64,000 nucleotides of DNA from Cyrtodaria siliqua. Its lineage: Eukaryota; Mollusca; Bivalvia; Adapedonta; Hiatellidae. A program made the translations under genes and the position numbers. Shown piece after piece: positions 34,960-45,499 of this stretch (its first letter is position 1; every line of letters begins with the position of its first letter). The stretch lies in NCBI GenBank assembly GCA_037043455.1, contig JAWPHD010000135.1, positions 496,001 through 560,000 on the forward strand, written 5' to 3'. Below the pieces are notes generated by a model. That model saw nothing but the letters and a program-made list of their open reading frames with translations, was not told the DNA's origin and made no database searches.

Positions 34960-36207
34960 CACTTATCAGTGATTGTAAAGTTCAAAAACACAGACGGGCT
35001 GAGTATCTCTGGCTAATTCGTAAGCAAACATTTTCAAATTTTCTGTTTTGATCAGCCATTTTGGCCGCTAGAGGGCGCCACATTATTTGATGTTTTACCA
35101 GGCTCGATCACGCAGTTAAAATCTGTGAATAATGTCACAACTTTATATGACAGATAACGTTGAGCGCGGGGACACAAACCAGTTGATTGACAGCAAGAGG
35201 TGTAACAGTGGGCGGAGTCTTATCGCACCGACAATTTGGTTTTCAATAAAGGCTGGTTTTCACTAAACGCTGACATAATTAGTTTATCGATCTAAATTGA
35301 TTGTCACTAATTAGCTAAAACACTCAGCGGGTTAGTGGCTTATAAACAGTGAAAGACTTTGTGAATTGGAATTCGGGATTTTCCGAGATCTTTTAGACAA
35401 AATCGGTCAGAAATTTGGATTCGCCAGACCACCGATGTCTGGCGAATTTGGTGTGTATTTCTTACGGTTTTCATTCGCCAGTTCAGGTTACTTTTCGCCT
35501 ATGGCGATTTGGCGAATGGCCTAGTAAGCCCATTAAAAATAACCATTGGTATTCGTGAACAGTCGTAAAGATGTGTTAATGCTCTGATCAATGAAATATG
35601 AACCCCAAATTGTACTTTTGTTTTCGATCGCTGTCGTACAAATTCGTTACCTCACCGGTTGACTCATAAAATATGTTGACGATTTTAGCCGAGTATTTTC
35701 AAATAAAACTCACAATGTTCCGTCGTATATGCAAGCGTCTAATCATTTGAATCGATAAAGCATGTCGTCTGAGAACAAGTTAAATGTCAACACTAAATTT
35801 CCTTCATAGGAGGGAGAACAGCCTAAAAATCAGCGGGTTAAAGTCAATACTTGTCAAAAACAATAAACTAACATCTTGTGTGGTGTCACATATTAGTACT
35901 GCGAACAATTTAACGCTTTTTGCAACAACGGTATCGGACAAACACTGGTATTTATAAATTGTCCTTGAAAACAGTGGGAAAACCTGGAAAAGACCTTGAA
36001 TTTTGTTTTCAAAAAACTGTGGGAACCCTGTAATACACTTACTTTGTAGTTTGTACAGACTAGTTCTCCTGCTACCCTGGCTGGCATTCAACAACTAGTG
36101 ACCTATAACATTGCCATGTGCCGGTTGAATGAATGTTGAAAATGTGTTACAGTCCCCTGCACATTTAGCCAGTAGAACATCCACAGACACTTTCACCTCT
36201 TGTCTGC
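34960..36207. other. non-coding; hairpin ATTCGCCAGA
   Basis: Contains a perfect 10-bp stem ATTCGCCAGA / TCTGGCGAAT at 35,419-35,447, with further ATTCGCC/GGCGAAT words up to 35,520, and a GGGCGGAGTC word near 35,211. No gene is recognised. Confidence 0.4.
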
Positions 36208-36600
36208 ACCGTATTTTCAATACTATAACACTTAGAGATACCAAACTTGGTATGTGGATACATCTTGGGATAGCTGTGTGTCGCATACCAAAATAAGGCC
36301 ACTGTGACCTTGACCTGTGACCTCTGTCATAGAAAATGCTTGTCCAGACCGTATTTTCGATACTATAACACTAAGTCTTAGAGATAGCAAACTTGGTATT
36401 TAGATACATCTTAGGATGGTGATGTGTCGCGTACCAGAATAAGGTAATTGTGACCTTGACCTGTGACCTCTGTCATAGAAAATGCTTGTCCGGACCATAT
36501 TTTCAATGCAATAACACTCAGAAATACCAAACTTGGTATGTTGATACATCTTGAGATAGCGGTAGGTCGCATACCAAAATAAGGTCACTATGACCTCTGT
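36208..36600. repeat. 145-bp tandem repeat, about 2.7 units
   Basis: Units start at 36,208, 36,349 and 36,494 with CC(G/A)TATTTTCAAT-CTATAACAC, continue CCAAACTTGGTAT and end GTGACCTTGACCTGTGACCTC. Each of the first two units carries the nuclear-receptor-like word TGACCTTGACCTGTGACCT. Confidence 0.85.
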
Positions 36601-36706
36601 CATACCCCAGACATTGTGAGAAGCATCAGTATGAAGTGGAACTGCGCATATACATGAAGTCATGGGTTATGCTTTGCAAGAGTATTAATAACTTTCTGTA
36701 ATAGTT

Positions 36707-37797
36707 ATGGCTCCCCCACACAAAGTGTGGAGGGGAGCCATATTGATTTTGTGCTGTCTGTCTGTCTGTGTCACAAACGATGTCCGATCTATAACTAGAG
36801 AATGGTTGGACCTATTGTCCTCAAATTTAGAAGGATGGTTGATCATGACTATTAGAAGACCCCTATTGATTTTGGGGTCACTAGGTCAAAGGTCAAGGTC
36901 GCGGTGACATTGACTATCAAAAAGATTCCGATTAATAACTAGAGAATGGTTTGACCTAGGGTCTTCAGACTTGAAAGGATGGTTGGTCATGACCAGTAGA
37001 TGACCCCTATTGATTTTGGGGTCACTTGGTCAAAGGTCAAGGTCGCGGTGACATTGACTATCAAAACTATATCCGATCAATAACTACACAATGGTTGGAC
37101 CTAGGATCCTCAAACTTGGAAGGATGGTTGGTCATGACCAGTAAATGACCACTATTGATTTTAGGGTCACTAGGTGTAAGGTCAAGGTCGCAGTGACATT
37201 GACTATCAAAACGATATCCGATCAATAACTACACAATGGTTAGACCTAGGGTCCTCAAACTTGGTGACATTGACTATCAAATCGATGTTCACTAGGTCAA
37301 AGGTCAAGATCGCGGTGACATTGACTATCAAACGATGTCTGATCAATAACTAGAGAATGGTTGGACCTAGGGTTCTCAAACTTGTAAGGATGGTTGGTCT
37401 AACCAGCAGATGACCCCTTTTGATTTTGGGGTCACTAGGTCAAAGGTCAAGCTAGCGATGACATTGACTATCAAAACGATGTCCGATCAATAACTAGAGA
37501 ATGGTTGGACCTAGGGTCCTCAAACTTGGAAGGATGGTTGGTCATGACCAGAACATGACCCCTATTGATATCAAAACGATCCCCGATCAATAACAAAACA
37601 ATATCCAATCAATAACTAGAGAATGGTTGGACCTAGGATCCTCAAACTTGGAAGGATGGTTGACCAATAAATATTACTGATACAGGTTGTAGATACAGTC
37701 ACAGGGATATTCAATATCAAAACGATCTCAGATCAATGAGAACGGTTGGACCTAGAGTCGTCAATTATGTCTGTTCGGGCGAGTGGGGGAGCCATAC
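36707..37797 (+). repeat. hairpin-headed array with nuclear-receptor-like DR1 words
   Basis: It begins with a hairpin ATGGCTCCCCCACAC / GTGTGGAGGGGAGCCAT (36,707-36,741) and ends with an inverted GTGGGGGAGCCAT (about 37,783). Between them, six to eight imperfect units of about 140 bp repeat TCAATAACTAGAGAATGG, TTGGACCTAGGGTCCTCAAA, GGATGGTTGGTCATGACCAG, CCCTATTGATTTTGGGGTCA and CTAGGTCAAAGGTCAAGGTC. Exact AGGTCAAAGGTCA occurs at 36,883, 37,294 and 37,437. Several units are truncated. The architecture is that of bivalve tandem-core elements (pearl/HINE-like); this is an analogy only. Confidence 0.8.
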
Positions 37798-38306
37798 GTT
37801 TTTGTCCAATAACAATTTCTAGTTTTAGTTTGACATTCTTTTGATCTACATCTTTATTAATTTCGCTTAGTTTTGTACACTCTTTTTGTGATGTCTGGGC
37901 TATCTCTGTAGTGTAAGGAAACACACTTTTCTTTCGAGAAAAGAGATTCAAGTTCAAGTCTTGGCAGGGACCTGACACACTGAGTTGTACATACAATTGT
38001 TTTTTTTCACATCAGTAATGTTGTTTTTGTATATTAAACATATTTTTCAACAAAATACCTATTCTCATTTGTCACTTTCCGCCAAATCTACAACATCTCA
38101 TGCACCCCACTTAAAGGGATGCACAGCAATCTTCATTTCAGATTTTGTAGTGTCCCTTTACTTCTTCAGTTCCCTGCCGATTATTCAATCATGACCGTTA
38201 TATCTTGGTAGTAATACTCATCCTTACAGCAGGTTGTCACACGGTTATTCTTCCGTAAATCACCCCAGCAACGACTAAGCCAGTGCCCTTCAATTAATAG
38301 ATTATT
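37798..38306. other. spacer between arrays
   Basis: No coding region. It includes the small TTAAAGGGA-ended segment at 38,111-38,160. Confidence 0.4.
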
Positions 38307-38793
38307 GCTCCCCACAACAAAGTGTGGTCGGAGCGCCATGTTCATTTTGACCCCTATTGATTTTGGTGTCACCAGGTCAAAGGTCACATCCGGGCTAACA
38401 TTGACTATCCAAACGGTGTCCGATCAATAACTACAGAATGGTTGGCAGAAGGGTACCCAAACTTAGAGGGATGGTTGCTCATGACCAGTCGATGGCCCTT
38501 ATTGATTTTGGGGTCACTAGGTCAAAGGTCAAGGTCGTGTTGACATTAACTATCGAAACGATGTCCGATCAATAACTACAGAATGGTTGGACCTAGGGCC
38601 CCCAAACTTGGAAGAACGCTTTACCATTACAACTAGATGACACCCATTCATTTTGGGGTCACTACATCAAAGTTCAAGGTCGCGGTCACATTCGCTATCT
38701 AAAGATGTCCGATCAATAACTACACAACGGTTGATCCTACGGTCCTCAACCTTGAAAGGATGGTTGGTCATGACCAGTAGATAACCTGTTCTT
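38307..38793 (+). repeat. second copy of the hairpin-headed DR1 array
   Basis: Head GCTCCCCACAACAAAGTGTG...GGAGC (38,307-38,334), then about three units of the same module as 36,707-37,797. Exact AGGTCAAAGGTCA occurs at 38,374 and 38,519. It is cut off where the next family begins. Confidence 0.8.
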
Positions 38794-40010
38794 AGCTCCA
38801 CTGATCAGAGATCAGCAGAGCTTATGCCGTGGTGCGGCCTGTCTGTCTGTAAACTTTTATTTGTAGCGACTACTCCTCTGAAAGTACTTGATACTTGACG
38901 GATTTTCATGAAACTTCACATGAATGTTGCTCTTCATGTCTAATTGATTCTAGCAAAATTTCAGGTCGGCCGGAAATACAAGATGGCCGCCATGGCTAAA
39001 AAAAGATTTTCAAAATACAAGTTTGTAGCGACTACTTCTTGAAAACTATAAGTGATATTCATATGGGACTTTTCCTAAAAATGATACAGCATGACATGAT
39101 GTTGGTCCTTGTCAAAAATCGTTCTAATTCGATGTTAAACATCGCTGTCAGTAGCCATCTTTGTTTACATAGAGTTATATAATGAAAACTTGTAGCCACT
39201 ACTCCTCTGAAACTACTTAATGGATTTCCATGAAACTGCACAGGAATGTTGCTCTTCATGTCTTATTGATCCTAGCAAAATTTCAGATCGGCCAGATATT
39301 CAAGATGGCCGCCACAGTCAAAAATATATTTAAAAAACATAAGTTTGTAGCGACTACTTCTTGAAAACTATAAGTGATATTGATATGTGACTTTTTCTAA
39401 AATGATCAGCATGACATGATGGTTATTCGAGTCGAACATTATTTTGATTCGACGTTAAACATGGCTGCCAGTGGCCATCTTTGTTTACATAGAGTTATAT
39501 CATGAAAACTTGTAGCGACTACTCCTCTGAAACTACTTGATGGCTTTTCATGAAACTTCACATGAATGTTGCTCTTCATGTCTAAATAATCTTAGTAAAA
39601 TTTCAGGTCGGCCGGAAATTCAAGATGGCCGCCATGGCTAAAAATAGATTTTTAAAAAATAAGTTTGTAGCGACTACTTCTTGAAAACTATAAAGAAATT
39701 GCTATGGGACTTTTTCTAAATTGATCAGCATGGCATGATGGTTATAGGAGTCGAACATCATTTTGATTCAATGTTAAACATGGCTGTCAGCGGCCATCTT
39801 TGTTTACATAGAATTATATAATGAAAACTTGTAGCGACTACTCCTCTGAAACTATTTGACGGATTACCATGAGACTTAACAGGAAAGCTGCTCTTGATGT
39901 CTAATTGATCCAAGCAAAATTTCAGGTCGGCCGGAAATTCAAGATGGCCGCTACGGCTAAAAATAGATTTTCAAAAAGCAAGTTTGTATCGACTACTTCC
40001 TGAAATCAAA
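38794..40010 (+). repeat. 320-bp tandem repeat, 3.6 units, YY1-like words
   Basis: A head hairpin AGCTCCACTGATC / GATCAGCAGAGCT (38,794-38,822) is followed by units starting at about 38,861, 39,190, 39,510 and 39,829 with TTGTAGC(G/C)ACTACTCCTCTG. Each unit has CAAGATGGCCGCCA-GGCTAAAAATAG and, in the other orientation, GGCCATCTTTGTTTACATAG. A single unit occurs at 28,611. Non-coding. Confidence 0.85.
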
Positions 40011-41023
40011 ATCAATCAGTAGAGTTTCAAGGTCATTGACCTCTTGTTATTTTCCGGTCACTAGATCGGAGGTCAAGGTTGTGGTGCCCTTCACTATCAA
40101 TACGATGTCCTATCAACAACTACAAACTTGATGGATCTAGGTCCTCCAACTTCAAAGGATGAATGGTTGCTCATGACCAGTACATGACCCTTATCCTTAT
40201 TCATTTAAAGGTCAAGGTGCCGGTGACCTTCACTATCAAAACGATCCCGGATCCACAACATCTACATGCAGTCCGTACTTCCCATGGTATAATATATGTG
40301 TTATACCTTTTCTTGTTATGTTTTGTTTTATGTACCGCTATTGAATTCCGTTAAACAATCTTGGTTTTATTCAACAACTATTCAATAATGGTTGATGTGT
40401 TATGTTTGTCAACGCAATTTGTTGTGTGTGTTATAAACTAAAAGTTACGGACATTGTCTCTTTCAATAACGAGTGTAGACTGCTCCATAGCGCTTGACTG
40501 AAACGCGACATGCGCATTGAAGCAGTTTTAACCGAACGATTCTGAAGGCTAAAATCTGATTGGCTAACGTATGGTCAATCTAACGTTACCTCCAATGCGG
40601 CGTTGTCAGATCCTTAGTAGTGGACAGTATCGTAGCGTGGGTCTGATTTCAGTGAGATTGACCCGTTTTATGCACAAACGCGGTACTCCATGGATACAGC
40701 TTAATATTGCATGATATATTTTCCGCGATATCATGGATATTGTAGTAAACTAATAATTTGACAAACTTTTCGTCAATTGTTTCATTTGACGGTTTGATCA
40801 GCATATTCTGCCTTTGAATACAAATATTTGATCAACACTATACAATTCGGTTTGAGCAGCACAGGTTCCCATCATCACAACCAGAGCGATATATGTTTCC
40901 TATGTTTTATTCTACCACTGTAGAGAACGAGTTTAAATAGTCAATACATCGTGTTATTTAAATTTCCAAAATTTCAGACACAAATCGCTGCTTTAACGAA
41001 ACAGATTTACCCAAATTACGTAG
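40011..41023. other. array remnant and non-coding sequence
   Basis: Up to about 40,260 decayed modules of the DR1 array continue (AAGGTCAAGGTGCCGGTGACC). After this, a GC-richer piece at 40,440-40,640 carries an inverted CCAAT-like GATTGGCTAACG word, but no gene start was found. Confidence 0.4.
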
Positions 41024-41287
41024 TCAGAGTATTAACTTTCATACTCCATCCAACCCCTGCTCAAAGAAGCAAAAACGGGGTTGGCTGGGGTATGAAATAC
41101 AATCTTAATTTCGGCTTAAAATGTTTGCAGATTATAAAATTAAAACATTTAATAGGTAATGGTAAAAAATGTTTTGCATTTGTTTTAGTAAAAAATGTTT
41201 TAAACGTGTTTTATTGACGAAATATCCGTTACGAACGCCCGCTAATATAAGCTTTCCCATCACTTAATGGAATTAAGGCGGGACCAC
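41024..41287 (+). repeat. 264-bp direct repeat, copy 1
   Basis: Matches 41,941-42,204 in order and length. Shared words are GAGTATTAAC-TTCATAC, TTGGCTGGGGTATGAAATA, TTTAAACGTGTTTT, GAAATATCCGTTA and ATAAGCTTTCCCATC-CTTAA. The copies are 917 bp apart, from start to start. Confidence 0.85.
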
Positions 41288-41940
41288 GTACTAGGTTATT
41301 ACGAACTGTTACAGGGGTGTTGGAGGAAGGGGTCCTGTTCATGCCAGAACGTGCATGTTAAGTGTGTGGGAGTGGAAAGGGACACCCTTTTTCTCAACGG
41401 CTTACGCCCGGCGGTGTGTATGTCCTAGACAATATAGAGTGTGTGGTGGTAACACCATGGCTGAAATGCACAGCGCACAAACAAATAAGGGGGATTTTAA
41501 TATTCTACACTACATAACCTGTATTAAGATTTTCATATGCTACCTTCATACATAAGCTATATTGGGCTGGCCTCACCTTATGATACAATTTATTAACGCC
41601 ACTTTCTCATGCACTTGTTTGTTTAGCGGTGATTTACAGTTACATATACACATTCTCTCTTCCCCATCTCCATATAATAGCTTAGGCTCGAGATAGTCCT
41701 TAAAATAATATCAGTAAGTAAATCAACTTATTAGACTTCCAAATAGCTCCACTTTCATTATCGTGTGTAGAGTGAATGGCGCTCGAAAATCAACTCAGTT
41801 GAGAGTGTTGCGAACTGGAAGCCGCCAGACAATAGACCGGAATAACTACTGTGCGTACGTGCTGACAGAGAATGTTCTGGCTAGAAGTCGGTTATTGTTG
41901 GCATTAAAACTTCAAATAAATAAGTATTGCCATCACGAGG
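41288..41940. other. spacer between direct repeats
   Basis: No coding region was recognised. The arrangement (264-bp direct repeats around about 650 bp) could be a small non-autonomous element or a local duplication. Confidence 0.4.
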
Positions 41941-42204
41941 TCCGAGTATTAACGTTCATACCCAATCCACCCTTTCTCCAAAAAGGTAAAACTGGGTTGA
42001 CTGGGGTATGAAATAAAACATTTTTTTTCGGCAGAAAAAGTTTGCATGATGTAAAATTAAAACATTTTATAAGTAATTTTAAACAGGTTATCGCATTTTT
42101 TCATTAATAAATGTTTTTAAACGTGTTTTTTTGTCGAAATATCCGTTATAAAATCCTGCAAATATAAGCTTTCCCATCGCTTAACGGAATTAAGGCGGGA
42201 CCAT
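41941..42204 (+). repeat. 264-bp direct repeat, copy 2
   Basis: Partner of 41,024-41,287, in the same orientation, somewhat diverged by point changes and small indels but ending at the same ATTAAGGCGGGACCA words. Confidence 0.85.
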
Positions 42205-42489
42205 GAAATGGCGTTCACTACCGATCCTTTGAACTTATGTCCTTAACATTCTAATAAATGATGTAGTATCTACATTTAAATTCATAGGCAACAACAATTG
42301 GTATACCAATTATTTGTTTGTTTTCATTGCTGGTACCTAGATATCATCACATAAATTGATAAAATACATCATATTGATACAATTTGCACGGCGGTATACA
42401 AAATAGTTTATCTAGGTGCGACAATATTTCTCAAAACTAACGTGATTTCAGCTTATTGTTAGATAGTACAAAAGAAGTGACCTTTGTAG

Positions 42490-43605
42490 GAGACATAAAT
42501 AATTCCATAGAAAGATTCCTACTTGCAATTTGCATGAAACATTTTACCATTCTTTATATCGGAAATTTTGACATTCCCGGTAATTTTTCAATCTGAAAAT
42601 TCTCAAATTCAAACTTTTCCATTTTTGTCAGTAGGAAAATTTGCATCTAAAATAACAAAAATTAAATCAGAACAGCGATAACAAACAGTTATAGACAACA
42701 ATCAGTTATACAATAGTTGTTTGTTTAAATATAACACATGCTAGTTTATTTTCATTGTGTTCTTGATACCGTGTTACACTGTGAAAAAGTTATCAAATAC
42801 AAATATCTTGAAGACAAGACTATTTGAACGTATATTAATACTTAAAAAACGGTACAGCTTTTCAACGTATTATTTATATTTTGTACGAAATAATCCGCAA
42901 ATGGAAATAACTTCTGTACTAGTTTTCAAATTTGATACATATTTTATTCAATACTCAACATTGCTTTTATTCTATTGAAATGCACGCTTTGCCAGTCAGT
43001 CATTCAGTTAGGCAACTTTAAATATACGATATATAATAATTATAATGAATTAAATACACACATAACTGATAATGTCCTATTTCACAACTGTAGATAACGT
43101 GCACGATAATGGGTTGGGCCGAAATTACATATTGGCTTGTTGAACAAAGAAGGAAAATGTTCGTTTTACAAAAGATTCACCAGATGAAAAAAAATACCGA
43201 GAAAACAATGATATGCATTGCTGTCAATAAATATATATAGCCGTTGTAATGCTAAACATTCAGCATGGGTGGATTTTTCTTCCTTTTTCTATCCTTCAAA
43301 AGATAATTCTGACGGGAAATCGCCTACTAGTATGTGTATTGACATTTGCTAGACCTTAGGACGACCATACGTTTCACAAGAAAAGTCGTCCAGATTAATG
43401 ATGTTTCCCATGTTTTTATTAGCTAGCACATGTTTTCAGTTCAATTACTTGAAAAATAATGTCGTCCAGCCATTAATTTGTTTAATATGATATGTTCTAT
43501 AGTGGTAGTATTACTTTTAAAAGCACTGCTTTCAAGGCCTAACGGCTCCGGAATCAAGGCAATACCAATCCGATACCTTATAACCAAGGTCGATAAGTAA
43601 ATTAA
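42490..43605 (+). repeat. segmental duplication, copy A
   Basis: About 1.1 kb aligns in order with 45,500-46,300 plus 47,780-47,995. Shared landmarks are TTAAATCAGAACA(G/A)CGATAA, TACTCAACA-TTGCT, TATTTCACAA(C/T)TGT-GATAA, CTGAC-G-AAATC, TTAGGACGA, TTTCACAAGAAAAGT-GTCCAG, GTC(G/A)TCCAGCCATT and TATAACCAAGGTCG-TAAGTA. No coding region was seen. Confidence 0.75.
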
Positions 43606-45254
43606 CCGTTAAAGGAAAGAAAATCATGATATCGAACTGCACTATAGCATCACTGTTTATTCAGCCTGCACTAGCTGAACTAACATGTTTATATAAGCAG
43701 ATTAAGTAATAGATAGAGTCTGGTCTCAGCAAGTTGGCTTACTGTGAAATCATTATATTTCGTGCGGGATTTAATTCCGCGTATTTCTTGGTTGACCCAA
43801 GCCGCGAAATCAAATCCCCACGATTAAAAATGTCCAAGAGTTTGATTTAAGTAGTATGTGTACGAAAACTGCTTAAACAATTGTTCCTGGTCGGTTATGT
43901 ATTGCAGTTTTATCAATTTAAGCTTTTCAAAGTGAATTATTGTAGGTACTTTGAATAAATTGAAAACGTACAGATTTTTTATATTTAAAAACAACTTAAT
44001 GTGTTTCAATTATCTTTTTAACACCCCTTATTTGACGTATCACCATTCATAAATATTCATGAGCTAATTATAGCTGTTAGCCAATAAAATCACAGAGATT
44101 TGACACATATCGACGCAGGTGTCCGCCATTAAAATTCCCAAATAAACAATGGTGTCAGACAGGGTGCAAATTAAAAAAACAAAAAACGGGAGATCACACA
44201 ATATCACCCGCCGAGTAAGTGTGTTCTGTGTTGACATGCGACAGGACAGGTCTGACGTAATCGCTAGACAGCTCTGCCAATACGTAGCCTGGGGATGAGT
44301 TTTCACTTACAAATTTGGGTCAAATTTATCGATAATGCTTTTCAACATACAGTGCTTTTTTTACAGATTTTTTTTCCAAAATCAGAAATTCGCGAAATTA
44401 TGTCACCTTAAAACACATTCGAATGCAGAAACAAACAACATTAACAAGCGAAAGAAAAAAGAGTCTAATACATTATAAACACACTCTAAAAAGTCAACAC
44501 ACATCTATGTTGAGAATAGATGTTTGTTGGAAAAGAAAACGATTATGTGGATAGGAGATCATGTCTTTTCATTGGGAGTTGAATTATATGTTTTCAGTAA
44601 ACAATTACCAAACTCTACAAGCACGATTTGTCGTGGGGTAATAGACTGTGCAGTGGACGCTTTCTTGTTATACAGATTAGTTGTTCATTTAATATGTTTA
44701 TAACTTCGTTTAAACGAAAATTAGAAGTTCTTTCATTCTTTGACCAAGAAATGTAATTTATAGCTGTTCTCTATATTATTCACGAGTCTCCACAAACATT
44801 AACCAAGGGCTCTTTTGTATTTTAGAAGTGTTTTGTGGGACTACACGTGTTTTTCCTCAGGGTGGCATACCTACTGTACAATTGGCTCACTTCTCTGGTG
44901 GATGTAAGCTAGGTTGACAGATCGGAACAATTATTTGTGACTAAGCTATTATCCATATAAGGACTATTTAAGGACTATTAGCCCGCCATATTTAAAACAT
45001 AAAACAGATCAAAAAAGAATTGGGTATAGACATTTTAGTCAGTCATATAGTTAGTATTAGACAATAATTCAACACTATTGATTTTAACATACTATTAGAA
45101 CGAATACTTATATTGCAGACCTTGTGCCCTTTATAGCCGAAATGTTTGATACAATTTTATTCAGCATTTTACTTACAAAAAATACGCTTTTGTTGGAGAC
45201 CAAGATCATTTTTGTTATATAAAATAGCAAAAAAAAAACAAAAAAAAAACAACA
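43606..45254. other. non-coding, nothing recognised
   Basis: AT-rich spacer between the duplicated segments. Confidence 0.4.
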
Positions 45255-45460
45255 CATTTCCATCGGAAAATTCCTACATGACATTTTTCCATTCTTTGTC
45301 AATCGAAAAAGCCACAAATTGTCCGATTGCCGTCTATTGGAAAATTTCCGTCGAAAAATAATACTCGTTTAATAGAAACAATGGTAATTATGTAATACAA
45401 CAACTTTTCAAATGTTAGTTTGTTTTTAGCGTCTTATCCATATCGTGCTAATTATAATAT
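45255..45460 (+). repeat. partial third copy of the segmental duplication
   Basis: TTTCCATCGGAAAATTCCTA, CATTCTTTGTCAATCGAAA and TTGGAAAATTTCCGTCGAAA match the start of copy B (45,530 onward) about 290 bp away. The region therefore was duplicated more than once. Confidence 0.5.
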
Positions 45461-45499
45461 TATATCAAAAACACTTTAGTATGAGATTGTTTTGTAGGA

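Noticed and set aside
38111..38160. Second TTAA MITE
   Set aside because: Ends match only for about eight bases and the right flank is not TTAA.
36208..40010. CRISPR-like array
   Set aside because: The repeats are long, imperfect, without unique short spacers, and in a eukaryotic context.
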